Positions 11,828 through 23,766 of a stretch of DNA of 64,000 nt are shown here, piece by piece. The position numbers and the translations under genes were made by a program. How positions within the stretch are numbered: the first letter of the stretch is position 1; the number at the start of each line of letters is the position of its first letter. The notes under the pieces were generated by a model, which was not told the DNA's origin, made no database searches, and worked only from the letters and a program-made list of their open reading frames with translations. The stretch lies in NCBI GenBank assembly GCA_030272155.1, contig CP126196.1, forward strand, positions 1,178,001-1,242,000, in the 5' to 3' direction. Source of the stretch: Tetradesmus obliquus (lineage: Eukaryota; Chlorophyta; Chlorophyceae; Sphaeropleales; Scenedesmaceae).

Positions 11828-12628
11828 CAGTGAGCCTGCCAAGCCGCAGCCGTCCGCGGTGCAGCTGGAGGAGGAGGCGTTGGCACGCATCCAGGCGGCT
11901 GTAGCGGAGCGCTACGCGGCAGCGATAGCAGGGCCAGAAGTGCAGGTGAGTGGGAGAAGCACGCAGCACAGCACTTCTTGTTGACATACAGAAGTTACAA
12001 GTTGTGGTTTGGTTTTCTGAAGTTGTGTATGGTGTGGCATTGGACAGTCAGCAATGGGCTGTGTCGGCGGCAACAGAATGCCACCGCGTCCTAACAGCGA
12101 GCAAGGGTGGTGCAGCTGTGGCAGCATACGTTGGCGCGCATCCAGGCAGCTGTGTCGGAGCGCCACGCGGCAGCAATAGCAGGGCCAGAAGTGCAGGTGA
12201 GGCAGCAGGGTGGAAACCAGCTGCAATGTGATGGCTCTGCACACATGTGCGTGACATGGGGCTGCAGCGCAGCACATTTCCTGGCATTGCAGCGGGCACA
12301 CTGCCCTTACCGAGTTTGTGTTGTTGTGAAGGCTGCGCTGCGCTGTGATCAGCTGCACTGTGCTTTTGTGTGCTGCTGCAGGAGTGCCGCGCAAAGGGAG
12401 AGTGTTCATTTTACCACATGTAAGCGGGGCTGAAGCTGGCTCTGGCGCTGAAAGGTTGTATCCGACTCGGATGAAACGATTACGACACGCTTTTGGGTGA
12501 AATACCCCGCTGCACCTGTTGTGTGCTGCTGCAGGAGTGTCGCGCGTGGCGCCTGACAGAGAGACCTGCGCGGCTGGAGACGCAGCCAGAGGCGCAGATT
12601 GTGCATGCGCTGGCACCGTTATTGATCG

Positions 12629-12664
<36 letters not shown>

Positions 12665-13143
12665 GCAGGCGCGCATTGCTTCACGCTTGAAAGAGGAGCG
12701 TGCGCGGCTGGAGGCACGGCTTGAAGCGCAGCTGGAAGAGGAGCGGCAGGCGCTGCTGGACAAGAAGAGAAAGGTGAGTGGGGCATGTAATACGACAGTT
12801 TTAGCTTGTATGCTGCTAGCATGCTGCGTGTATGTTGGCGTGTGTTGCTTTGTGTATCTATGCGGCAATGATGCGGCACAGCTGGAGGAGGAGCGGCAGG
12901 CGCTGCTGGACAAGAAGCGCAAGGTGCGCGCGCATTCAATATGCAAGTGCTGTGACCGCGTTGCAGTAGTGTTGTGGTGCAGCTGGAGCTTGCGGTGCTG
13001 TGGCGCACCTACTAGGTGTCCACAAAGTTTGTGTGTCAATGACCTAGCAAACCCCGTATTTTTTCTGCTTATGTTCCTTCAATGTGATCTCTCTGTCGAA
13101 ATAGGACTTCATCGTGCAAACAAATGCTGATCTGCGCAAAACA

Positions 13144-13208
<65 letters not shown>

Positions 13209-13474
13209 AGATCCGTGAGGAGGCCAGGCGGCAGCAGGAGGAGCTGGAAAGGATCCTGGAGGAAAACAAGCGGCGGGTGGAGGCAGCACAAGCAGCAGCG
13301 GCTGCAGCAGCGGCAGCGGCTGGGCTGGGGCCTGCTGCACCTCTCGGAGGGCAGCCACGTGTATCTACTGACAGTGGGGGTGCGGCAGGGGCAGCAGCAG
13401 CGGTGGCAGGAAATGGTGATGCAGTGGGCCGGCCCTCTCACAGAGGGTCAGGTGGCCTGATCCTAGTGGAGTGA
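10573..13474 (+). CDS. ARGLU1: ARGLU1-like arginine/glutamate-rich splicing cofactor
   Basis: Six exons in consistent phase: 10573-10658, 10975-11040, 11353-11388, 11831-11945, 12669-12773 and 13211-13474; predicted 223 aa. The N-terminus is an RS-type basic region (RYRNRSASRERSSRRDKKRA and more). The C-terminus is a charged coiled coil: LEEEALARIQAAVAER, LKEERARLEARLEAQLEEER, then REEARRQQEELERILEENKR. The last segment closely matches the LERILEENNRKI core of ARGLU1. Family role: an RS-protein that modulates alternative splicing and transcription in the nucleus. An Ala/Gly tail replaces the vertebrate C-terminus. Exons 4, 5 and 6 are each preceded directly by a CTG tract, and introns 4 and 5 hold copies of neighbouring exons. 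The short early exons are supported by phase and RS composition only. Confidence 0.78.
11741..11828 (+). repeat. (CTG)n tract at 3' splice site of ARGLU1-like exon 4
   Basis: About 29 CTG triplets with one TTG interruption end directly in CTGCAG|T, the acceptor of the exon at 11831. It is the longest triplet run in the window. Confidence 0.92.
12102..12923 (+). repeat. Partial exon copies in ARGLU1-like introns
   Basis: Bases about 12128-12195 copy exon 4 (LARIQAAVSERHAAAIAGPEVQ region) and keep the CAG|GTGAG donor. Bases 12535-12598 are a degraded copy of the start of exon 5 (compare RPARLETQPEAQ with RARLEARLEAQ), behind a CTGCTGCAG. A shorter piece of the same kind begins after the CTGCAG near 12381. 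Bases 12880-12923 copy the end of exon 5 (LEEERQALLDKKRK) with both a possible CACAG acceptor and a GTGCGC donor. Including that one would add 14 codons in frame. Confidence 0.8.
12630..12662 (+). repeat. (CTG)n tract at 3' splice site of ARGLU1-like exon 5
   Basis: About 11 CTG triplets, then TGCAG acceptor for the exon at 12669. Confidence 0.9.
13144..13208 (+). repeat. (CTG)n tract at 3' splice site of ARGLU1-like exon 6
   Basis: About 21 uninterrupted CTG triplets run directly into the CAG acceptor of the last exon (13211). Confidence 0.92.
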
Positions 13475-14069
13475 TGTGTGCTTGAGGCCAGCTTATGCTG
13501 CAGATCTATGCGCTGAAAGACGTGCACGTGAGTGAATGCTTTCAAGGCCCTTCTTGATTGGCGATCCTGCAGCGTCCTGGGAGATGCTTGCGTACGTATC
13601 TGTATCTGAACACGATTTGGACCGTCAGGCCCTTACACGTCGTAGCTGATGATTACTTCGTCATTCTTATTCGATATGTCAGAGTTTCGTTCCGGGTTGT
13701 CGACTACTTGTGCAGCTGCGCTGCACCAAGAGTCACGAGCGGTACGTCAGTGTCGGTTACGTCCGCGTAAAGCTCGACCGTCTTACTCGCCGGAGTTGCT
13801 ATCCAGCTCAATTTAACGTAGTGTTTAACGTAGTGTTTAATTAGACTTCGCCAGTCGTTTAGGATAGATGAGGTCGCTGGAGGACTAGGAATGAGGTGGG
13901 CGGGCATGCGCGCGCGAATACCAGCAAGCTGCTGCGTGCAAGTAGAGCGAGATTTCACTCGGAAACATCAATAGATTGTAGACACACAAATTGTGTGTGC
14001 GCTGTTTGCGCGGCACCAGCCCCCTCACCTACTTGTATGCTGCCTCCTGCAATTTTGCAGACAGGCAAC
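13475..14069. other. Intergenic / 5' leader region
   Basis: This separates the ARGLU1-like stop from the next ATG. No gene is seen. A short repeat of TTTAACGTAGTG lies at about 13812-13840. The acceptor-like TTTTGCAG ending at 14060, ten bases before the next ATG, suggests a 5' UTR intron. Confidence 0.45.
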
Positions 14070-17000
14070 ATGGTCCAACCCAGGCCATACACCAGCAGAG
14101 GAGCTAGGACTAGACGGTTCAACAGCTCAAACAACAAGAGCGACACCAGCGGCAATGCAGGCACAGCTGAGACAGGCGTTGCCTACGCCACATCGCACTG
14201 CAGCATTGTGCTTGATGCCGCAGCTGAACACGCAGCAGCCCTACCCCAGCCTCATCACACACAAAAGCAGCCGGCTCAGCCTCCTCGTATGCCACAGCGC
14301 ATTCAGAGCCAGCAGCCAAGCCCTAGCAGGAGCGCCACACCATCCCCAGAGCCCCGGCGGCAGCAGCAGCAGCAGCAGCAGCCTGGTAGGGCACTGCTCA
14401 TCAGCCCTACAGGTGCTGTGAGCTTGCAGGGCCCATGGGCCCACCTGCTAGCCCACCACCAGCAGGCCAAGGGTGCTGCAGCAGCTGCTGCTGCAGCACC
14501 TCTAGTGACAGCTGCAGCAGCGCTGGCGCTGCCAGGTGAAGCAAGACTGGGCAGCAGCCATGTGCGCAACTTCAAGGCTGGCAGGTGCAGTGCAGATGTG
14601 CCTGGTGACTGTGGCGGGGATGAAATGACGGAGACATGTGTGTCTGTGGCGTCTCACATCTCAGCGGCGTCCAGCAGGTGTGAATCAGCCAGGTGCAGCA
14701 TTGGAGGCAGGCCGATTGCAGCAGCAGCAGCCACAGCAACGGCTACGCGTGCGCCTGCAGCAATGGAGACAAAACAGCACAGCAGCAGCAACAGCCCACC
14801 TGCAAGTTCAGCAGGTGGCAGCGCTGCTGCAAGTGGAATGAGTTCTGCATCACAGCCGCCATGGCTGCAGGCAGCTGCCAACAGCAACAGCAGCAGCGGC
14901 GGCGGCGCAGGCAGGTACAGCAATGACGACAGCAACACAAGCAGCCGCGCTGCAACCTTTGGTGGAGCGGCAGACATGCTCAACAGCAGCAACAGCAGCT
15001 GGAATGCTCAGCAGTTCAGCAGCCAGCTAGGGGCGAGCCTGCCACCTGCTAGTACTAAAATCGGCTCAAGCAGCAGACCTCTGTCGCCTGCACCGAATGC
15101 TAACTCACCTTTTGTGTTTGGAGCTGGCAGCCACATCAGCAACAGCATGCCACCTGTTTCCCAGGATGCAGCAGCAGCAGCAGCTGCTGCAGCCTGCAGC
15201 ACCAGGCACTACAATCCACTGACAGTGGGCCCGCCATCGTCTGCAGGAGGCGCGCCGTCATTTGGCGGCGCTGACTCATCTGCAGGAGGCAGCTTGCAGG
15301 AACTTGCAGGAAACGGTTCCTGCAGGGCGCAGCTGCTGTGCGGCAACCTTCTGTTTGAGGCCTTTGCTCCAGTGCCGCTTGGGGAGCAGCAGGAGCCACC
15401 AGGAGGGCAGCAGCGGCGCTCCAGCTGCCAGGTGCCGCATGCCGGAGAGGCGGATGACAACAGCGCTGCTGCTGCGACAGCGGCTGCGCTGGCGGCAGCA
15501 GCTGCAGTGCAGGATGCGCTCAGCATCCACACTGACGGTGGGTTCATATGCACTTATATCGTGTAGAAGTTGACAAGGTTGCCGAAGAAGTGCCTTCTGC
15601 TGCTCAGCTCATTGCTGTTCTTGGCAGCCAGCTGCCCAGTGAGGTTTTGTTGTTTTGTTGTTGTACTATTGCTGGCGGCTCCACCCAGTCTGTACATTGC
15701 ACCTTACATACTTCTAACGCTATGAGGAACCGTTGTTGCCTGCGCAGATGATGCTGACCATGTGCAGGAAGAGTTTGAGGGCCAGCTGCAGCCCCCCTCC
15801 CCCTCAGCAGCCACAAACAGCGGCCAGCTGCCTCAGGAGCGCAGGGAGAGCGGCGCATCTGCTCACTCCGCTGCATCAGCAGCAACAGCAAGCACATGGG
15901 CCTTCACAAACGCCCTGCTGCAGCGCAGCGGTAACAGCGTTGAGTGCTTTGGGCCAGCTGCAGGCAACAGGTTGGCAATGCTGCATAAGTCCTTGAGCTT
16001 CCGCAGCAGCAGCGGCGGCGGTGCTGGAGGCATCAGCAGCAGCCACATTCGCTGCACCAGCATCAGCAGCTTTGACAGTGAAACCTCTTCCCGCCTAGAT
16101 TCAAACGGCGGCGCAGCTGCCAAGCAGCCAGTCAGCAGCCGCCGGCAGATTGTCAAATGGTCCCTGCTGGTGCTGCTGATGCTAGCAACAGTGGGAGGCA
16201 TAGCAGTGGGGGCTTGGCTAGGCGGGCGGCGGGCGCTGGCACAGCGTCCTGCTGCTGTAGTGCTGGCGCCAGCTGTACTGCCACTGGCACCCAGCGCTGC
16301 TTATCAGATCTCAACGGTGCTGCCAGCTGGCCAGGGCAGTGGCTGTGACATCTGGTTCCCTGGGCCTAAGGTAGGAGCAATGCATCCAACTTGCATACTG
16401 CCTGGCTTGTGGCACTAGGATTGTTGTGCAAATTGCATGCTGTCCGCTGACAGTGTTCAGCATACCGCACACCTGTCCGCAGCAGAGGGTTCCTTGCTGG
16501 CACAACCTGCAAGGCGCACCCTGCAAGGCACACCAGCTCTGCAGCAGTCTGCTGTTGAAGCATCCCGCATTGACAACCGCAGCTGTCCCTAAGCCGTTGC
16601 CATGCCTTGTTCTTGCTGGTGCTCTTGCATGCTGCTGACTATCTGGGCCTGTTCATGCTTTTGCTGCTGCTATGCAGCGTGTGCAGGGCTACCGGCGGCT
16701 GTTCACAGCGGTGCTCTCTGCAGCGCTGTCCCTGCAAGCAGCAGACATACGCATCAGCAGCTTCTCCTGCGCAGAGTACACCCTCTTCAACAGCAGCAGC
16801 AGCAGTGCTGCCAGCTTTGACTACAGTTTGACCGACAAATACAGCAGCAGTGTGGAGCCTTCCAACCCAGCTGGTGGAACGCTAACTGGCCAAACAGCAG
16901 AGGATGCAGGAGTAGCAACAGAGACCACGTACGCAGATGTCTCAACAATATTCACGGTTGCCATGCCAGCTGCAGCACAAGAGCGAGCAAAGATCCTAAA

Positions 17001-17592
17001 CACCATCTTGCAGGATTCCTTCAGCATCTTTGCCGCTGCAATGAGCAGATTCTTTTCTGTTCCAGTGCGCGCAGTGTATGCTGCAAGGGCAGAGCAGCAG
17101 GCAGCTGACAAAAGTGTGGAAACGGCTGGGCCAGCAGCAAAGCAGCTGCCTTCAAGGACGCCAGCCCCTGATACTGCAGCAGCGGGTGCAAGCGCTGAGC
17201 AGGCACGCGCTGTTACATATGTGCCAAGCACAGCAGGCAATGCTAAGGGTGAGGGCAGCAAACAGCAGAACAGCACCATGGCCGTGTCCACTGCCGCATC
17301 CTCATCATCGCCCCAAGCAGATGCACTCGAACAGCACCAGCAGCTGAAGCAGCAGGCTCAGCAGCCAAAGCAGCAGCCTCTCCAGGAGCAGGCTGATGAG
17401 CAGCTGGCAGCTGGCGACCAGCTGGCGGCACCGGTGCCTGTCAGTGCTTCGGACACCGCACAGAAGAAGAAGAATGCTACAGCACTTGCAGCACCTGGCA
17501 CAGGCAATGCAGCTATGGCAGCTGTTGCAAACATGCGACAAGCAAAGCCAAAGCCAGCGCCTGCGCTGTACACTCCAATGCTGCCTCCATAA
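14070..17592 (+). CDS. Predicted single-pass membrane protein, unknown family
   Basis: Three exons in phase: 14070-15537, 15748-16370 and 16678-17592; predicted 1001 aa. The first 600 residues are Ser/Ala/Gln-rich and look disordered. After a basic stretch (SSRRQIVKW) comes one hydrophobic segment at about 626-648 (SLLVLLMLATVGGIAVGAW). A more ordered region of about 190 residues follows, predicted on the other side of the membrane (GYRRLFTAVLSAALSLQAAD; SIFAAAMSRFFSVPVRAVY), then a Gln/Ala-rich tail. The basic residues before the segment suggest the N-terminal part is cytosolic (inference). I do not recognise the family. The ATG is chosen because an acceptor lies just upstream and the frame is open through it. 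Confidence 0.65.
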
Positions 17593-19546
17593 TAATGCAT
17601 CTAATGGAAGAATGTTCTCATGATGTGCTTCTGTCTGAGTTCACTATTGTCAAATTGTTTACGACGTGAAGTTGCACACTGCATGCAATGCATTGCCTGC
17701 CAGTGCGTCTGCATACATGTTTCTGACTACAGCCTTTGAGGCAACTTGCATCACAGTATTATGCTCTTGACCGTTGGTTGAGCAGTGCGGCTAATGCGAT
17801 ATGGCCCTGTTCCCAACATGTCTGCAATGTACCCTTCGTGCCGAAAAACAGCATGTGGATTGACAGCAGTTTGTGCAATTGTACGGTACACAGAAGCAGC
17901 ATGTCTAGCATCATCTGCAGGGCAGCATGCACAACCCTAATCAATGTGATGCAATTGTGTGGCAGTGCTGGTCAACACAGCATGAGCCTGCTTGCATGCT
18001 GCTGTGCGCACGCACCTCAAGCGCTGCGCCTGCCGCACCTTTATGGTAGAGCTTTTGACGGGCTCCCATACTGGGTCACTTTGAGCTGTGTTTTGTTTCT
18101 AAATGCATCTGCTACACATTGTTTTGCTTCACGATATTGTATCAGCTGCAGCCTCTGTTGTGCGCTGGCCGTGCACTGGCCGTAGATGCTCCAGCACCTT
18201 AATAGCATCATCATAGACGCAGATGTGTTCCAGCTTGCTACATTTATAGGAGTCAGTGTCACGATAGCAGCAAGAGATCATTGTCTGCCTGCTCAGATGC
18301 AGCAGCACTGCAGCATGCCTGCAGTTGGGACAGAGGCAGGCAAAGCGCCAGGCACTTGTTGGGTAGAGCCGCCAAGCACCCTAAGTGTTTGAGCATGCAT
18401 TGCTTAGGCTGGCTCCCTTCTTCAACACGCATGAAGCACAGCACCGAGGTATACTCCTTCTGCCTACGCCAGAGTGCTGGTGACAGTACAATCTGGGAAA
18501 AGGGTCTGGGGACCGCACGGCTTCCTGCATACCTTGATATATTAAGCTGGTGTGAGTCAAGTGGCAAATTGTGAGGCAAGTTGTTGTTTGGGTGTATGTG
18601 TTGTGGTGTTGGGCTCGTATCGGCTGCATTGCGTAAGTGATGTGAGCGCTGAGTTGATGACAGCACTGTTGTAGGCTGAGCACCAGCTCAACTTCAAAGG
18701 CGACTGTAGCTGCCGCAGGAGGTGATGGCGTTGTGCAGGCAGAACAGCTGCACAGCCTTTTGGTGAGTCAAGGCTACTGTTTCGGTGAGGAAATAGGTTG
18801 ATGACAATGGTGGTGCTGTGGCTGTTGCGAGTTGGGCGTGGCAACAATGATAGCAGCTGCTAGCTCAGCTGCTGCTTGGTACGGCGCTGAGCGTCCCTTT
18901 TAGCTGGTAAATGGCTTTTATACCAGCAGGGCATGATACAGGAGAGGGCCGCGTCCTGCGCCACCAGTGATGGATGTCCTTCCTCCATTGTTACACACTC
19001 TCGTCAAGCACTGCAAATGAACACTCAGTTGTGGTGGTACCATCCTCAAGAAGTAAGAGAGTCATACTTTCAGCAAGAGGAAGCTGACATGAATGAAATT
19101 ATAGCGCTCTGCTGTGGCTCCTGACCCTGCTTTTGCCCTCCCCTTGTAAGACTCTGAGGTGCACTGCTTGCATCCCTGCTTGCAACAAAGCTGCAAGTGG
19201 CAGCATGCTGCCACACCAATGAGCCGCGCTTTCGTACAAAACACTGGATGCACTCCTTGTAAAGCAACCATGCCCGATTACATATTCATTGCGAACCTCA
19301 GCAGCCAGCCGCACGGGCCTACACTCTGCACCCAGCGGGGCTTGCTAACAGCCCCGGCAAGAACTGTTGGCAGCCCAAACGCATGATGCTGGGGAGCCAC
19401 AACAGCTATCACACCTGTGATGCCTGCAACAACAGATATCATCATCCATTGCTCTTACTCTCACCAGCTCCAGCTAACTCGCATTAGCCGTATCAGTGCA
19501 TTTGGCACCCAATACAATTGGCCCCCGGGCTCAGCAGCATGCTAGC
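17593..19546. other. Convergent intergenic region
   Basis: About 2 kb lies between the membrane-protein gene (+) and the truncated VWA copy (-). I see no coding exon with a consistent frame and no RNA gene. Composition is less CAG-rich than in the genes. Confidence 0.45.
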
Positions 19547-22500
19547 TCAAACCCTATATGCCCTGTGGTACCTGTAGCGCCACCCGCTGCCCGTCTCACT
19601 TAGTGCATTCTGCACATCCAGCACTGCTGCAGGCACCTTCACATCCCGCACTGCTACAGGCACTTTCTCCCCCAGCAGCACCTCCAGCCGCGCCGCGACA
19701 CAAGGCAGCCTGTTGGCATCCACCTCGCTACCCAACACACCAGCAACCTCTGCTGCCTTACCACCGCCGCCATCAGCAGCTGCCTGCCTCGCCCACGCAG
19801 CCACAGCAGCGTACCGCTGCATCTGCTTGAGGTAGCGGGCAGTCCTGAGCCTCTTTGCTGGCAGCACCTGCCGCCCAACTCCTGTGTGCAGCGCTGCAAC
19901 CCTGGCTTCAGCATACTCAAGGCTCCAGCCCTCTGGCCCTGGGTAGCGCAGGCTGGCACTGTGGCCCCTGCTGTTGAAGCCAGCCGCCCTGCGGCATTCC
20001 TCAGGCATCACCTGCCCACAGCTGAGAGCATTGGCACTGCTAGCCAGTAGTGCTGAGCAAAAACCCGACACCTGCACTGCTAGTGAAGATAGGCTTGATG
20101 CTGCGGCAGGTCGAGGGAGCAGATGATGATGGAGCTCCTCATAATTGGAGTAAAGCGAGTCTAGTAAGCTATTGAGGATTTGCTCAAGGCGTCGCCAGCA
20201 GCACTCACCGCCAGAGCATGCCCCACGGACTCCCAAGAGATGGCCCTGACAGATGCCACGGCTGCACCGCCCCTAGCAGCAGCCATGTCACCTGCTGCCA
20301 CTGCTGCTGCTTGCACATCCTCCAGGGTGATGCTGAAGTGGCCACGCTGCTCTTCAGGCAGCTGCTCCAAAATGCTGTCCTTCAATGCTTGCAGCTTGCC
20401 CAGCTCAGCAGCTGCTGCTGCTGACTCAGATGCAGCTGATGTGTTGGGCATGCTGCGCAGTGCAATGTATCGTGCTGCGCGCCACACAAACTGCAGCTGC
20501 TCTGCTGGCGCAGCCATGCCCAGGGCACGCTTCTTCCACTTGGATCCACACACTGCAGGCAGCAGCAGCAGCAGTCAATCGGTGGTTGGTGGGCAGTGGT
20601 TCATGGCCAAACAGCTTGCAGGAACTTATCATTTCAACAACACAGGGCCGTGCTGGAGGCATTATGCCATTACTGTGGAGCAGCTGGTCGCACAACTGCT
20701 TGCAGGAACAGACTGCAACAACACAGGGCCGCGCTGAAGTCACCATGCCATCATTTGTGAACCAGCTGGTCAAGCAGCATCTTGCAGGAACAGACTTCAA
20801 CAACACAGAACCGCGCTGGAGGCAATATGCCAGTATTGTGGAGCAGCTGGTCGCACAACAGCTTGCGGGAACAGACTGCAACACCACACAACAGGTTGCA
20901 GGAACAGACTGCAACAACAAAGGGCCGTGCTGAAGCCCATATGCCGTCATTCGTGGAGCAGCTGGTCAAGCAACAGCTTGCAGGAAAGTACTGCAACAAC
21001 ACAGGGCCGCGCTACAGGCACCGTACCATTATTGTGGAGCAGCTGGTCCTGCTGCGCAGCACAGAAGACAGGCTGACAGCTGCCTTTGCAGCCTCAACGG
21101 CCATCCAGGCACATCAGATCACAAACAATAGCAAGGCATGACACAGCTGCATCATCAAACCTGACCCGTCGCCACCATGCGCTCCATAGCAATTGCAAAC
21201 AGCGCCTCGCTGTCGCCATACGCCACGCTGCTCAGGTGGTCAGCCTCGCTGCTGACATCACCACGCAGGCCTGACACATCAACCAGCCTGAAGCCTTCCA
21301 GCTGTTCAACATCGCTGTCATATTAATCATAATCGTCACCATCGCCACCACCACCAGCAGCAGCAGGGCCATTTCGCTGTGGTGGCGGTAGTGCCACACC
21401 CTCCATGCTTGACAGCAGCAGCTTGACCACAGTGGTGAGCCCGCTGGCCAGCACAGCAGGGTTGCGGCTCTCAGGCTGCATCAGCATGCCACCCGTCTGC
21501 TGCGCAAAGCAGCCACACAGCCGCATCAGCGACGTGTCTGGGCCCCTGTAATTGTTGTTGTACACCACGCAGTTGAGCACCAGGTTTCCTGCAAAGTGCT
21601 GCAGCGCGGTCGCGCGGAAGCACTTGATTGCGTCGCCGGCAACTGCTTCAGAGAGGCCGCGCTGCGAGGTGAGGTAGTTTTGCTCGTGGCGTGCTGTCCT
21701 GCTGTCAGGATCGCTGGCAAGGTGTGGCGGGGCGTCTGTGATGAGGAAGGCGACAGTAGGCAGGGAGGGGTCCAGGTCGGTGGTGCGCGCCAGCGCTGCC
21801 TGTGGTACATATGAGAGGCATCCGGAAGGCATCAACAGAGATGCCACAGCAGGCAGTTGTAAGCTTGCGGTAGCACCCATAACAGTTGCAGGCAGCTTAT
21901 GGGCATACAATTTTAACTGGACATCAAAGGCTGTTGCTGACAGCATGTGCAGCAACAGCAGATAATGCACCATCAGCAATGTATGCAATCAGACCAACCG
22001 ACCGATGCAGCATGAAAATCATGCCGCCACTGCTCACATGTGCCTCAATCAATAGCATCACGCTACCTCACTCCCACCTTTTGGTTCTCAGGCTCATCGT
22101 CGCCGGATGCAAACACCGAGGGCTCTTCAGGCGGTGTTGAAAGCTCAATGCTGTCGATGAACTCCTGCGCTTCCTGCAAGCAGGTTGTCTCCTTCAGGGA
22201 CACCTGCAGTGCAAAGCCAGGCCCGGCATGTGCGCTAAACCCAACGAAATGGGGCAATGTGACAGTGGAAGCAAGACAAATGGCCAGCTACAGGCTGTAA
22301 ATATGCCTAGCAGCTTGAGGTGTATGTGCGCAGTGACTGCCTGGGCGTGGCATGTGACCTCCTTAGCGGCTTGGACCTGACGTGTTGACGAGCATAGACA
22401 CAGCTGCGTAACAGCAACGGCTTACGTGGCACCCGCTTTCATCGCCCTCAGTGAAGGTGATGAAAGCAAACGCCAGCGCTCCTGCTGCACTGGCCAGCTG

Positions 22501-22620
22501 CTTAGAGCAGAGGTAGACCATCTCTGCCACGGCCTGTTTCACCGCCTCAATCTCCTTTGACATTGAGTCGGTGATGTCCAGAATGATGAGCACACGCAGG
22601 GAAGCATCTGTGGCTTCCAT
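19547..22620 (-). pseudogene. Truncated, decayed tandem copy of the VWA-domain gene
   Basis: This parallels the gene at 23056-28146 exon by exon: 22620 down to about 22426 (VWA start, LIILDITDSMSKEI), about 22205-22080 (SLKETTCLQEAQEFIDSI), about 21803-21170 (LITDAPPHLASD; CFAQQTGGMLMQPES), 20552-20209, then 20011-19547 (FNSRGHSASLRYPGPEGW). The region matching roughly 23430-25750 of the other copy is missing, about 2.3 kb. An in-frame TAA at 21323-21325 interrupts the third exon. The C-terminus carries a small internal duplication (KVPVAVRDV/KVPAAVLDV). A splice from 20209 to 20011 would keep phase, so a short product is conceivable, but the stop argues for a pseudogene. The intron before the fourth exon holds an expanded minisatellite. 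Confidence 0.72.
20612..21050 (-). repeat. ~82-bp minisatellite, about five copies
   Basis: On the + strand, units start with CTTGCAGGAAC at about 20615, 20699, 20779, 20861 (CTTGCGGGAAC) and 20975, with a 31-bp partial unit near 20893. Each continues GACTGCAACAACACAGGGCC..GCTG and ..GTGGAGCAGCTGGTC. It lies in the intron of the decayed VWA copy. A single degenerate counterpart is in the matching intron of the other copy (about 26409-26470). Confidence 0.85.
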
Positions 22621-22967
22621 GACTGCTGCACAGCAGCACCTCCACTGGAGCTTAAAACGGCCTTGGCAGCCAAAACGCTCGGCGCTGCTGCCTGTAGCTG
22701 CTACAAGGTAATTAAATGACGCTTTTAAAGCAAATTAGTGCTTGTTTGTAGCAGCGTAGCTGCGCATTCAAACGAAATCTGCGATACGCCTCTCGGGCTT
22801 GGACACTGCAACCACTGCAACCCCCGATAGTAAGCGCTCACTGTAGCCTGCAGTCAAGACCAGTGAGACAAATAAGGCTGTTTGAAATTCGTTTGTTGGG
22901 GGGTAGGTACATGGTCGAAGTTATTTCCCGCTTTTTGAATTTCGGAAGGTCAAGAAGGACACACATG

Positions 22968-22972
22968 TTACA
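22968..22972 (-). terminator. Candidate poly(A) signal TGTAA
   Basis: TTACA on + (TGTAA on -) lies about 85 bp beyond the stop of the VWA gene at 23056. TGTAA is the usual chlorophyte polyadenylation signal. Confidence 0.4.
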
Positions 22973-23055
22973 TCTGGACATATTACGATGTACTGACTGC
23001 AGTTCAGTACAACACTCTGCCTGTCCCGCGTTGCAGCTAAAACCTGCTGCCTGCC

Positions 23056-23733
23056 TCACTGCACATCCAGCACTGCTGCAGGCACCTTCACTCCCAGCAG
23101 CACCTCCAGCCGCGCCACAACACCAGGCAGCCTGTTGGCGTCCATCTCACCACCCAACACACCAGCAACCGCCGCCACCTTTGCGCCAATGCCATCAGCA
23201 GCTGCCTGCCTCGCCCACGCAGCCACAGCGGCGAACCGCTGCATCTGCTTGATGTAGCGCACCGCCTTCTCCCTCTTTGCCTGCCGCACCTGCGGCGCTA
23301 CTCCCCCAGCCAGTGCTGCTGCCCTGGCTGCAGCATACTCAGCGCTCCAGCCCTCTGGCCCTGGGTAGCGCAGGCTTGCGCTGTGGCCCCTGCTGTTGAA
23401 GCCATCCACCCTGCGGCACTCCTCCAAGGCCCTGATCGCTGCCAGCAGCGCCTCACTCCCTGCACCAAAGTGTGCAGTAAGCTGCAGCACCAGCCCGCAC
23501 CGCCGCAGCGCCTGGGGCCCCTGGCTGCACCAGCTGCCAGCCACAAGCGCTTGCAGGACAGCTGGCGTGACAGCACCAGGCACAACAGCAGCCTGCGGGC
23601 TGCCATCTGCTGTTGCTGGTTCTGCCGGGGGTGCGCTGCGTGCACCCAGGCTGTCCAGGACAGCTGGAACATCACTGCGCAGCAGCGGCACTGTCTGGCC
23701 AAGCAGCGTGGCTGCAGGACCCTTCACCGTCAC

Positions 23734-23766
<33 letters not shown>

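Noticed and set aside
12535..12598. Real exon of the ARGLU1-like gene
   Set aside because: It has a good acceptor but no GT donor at its end and is a degraded copy of exon 5.
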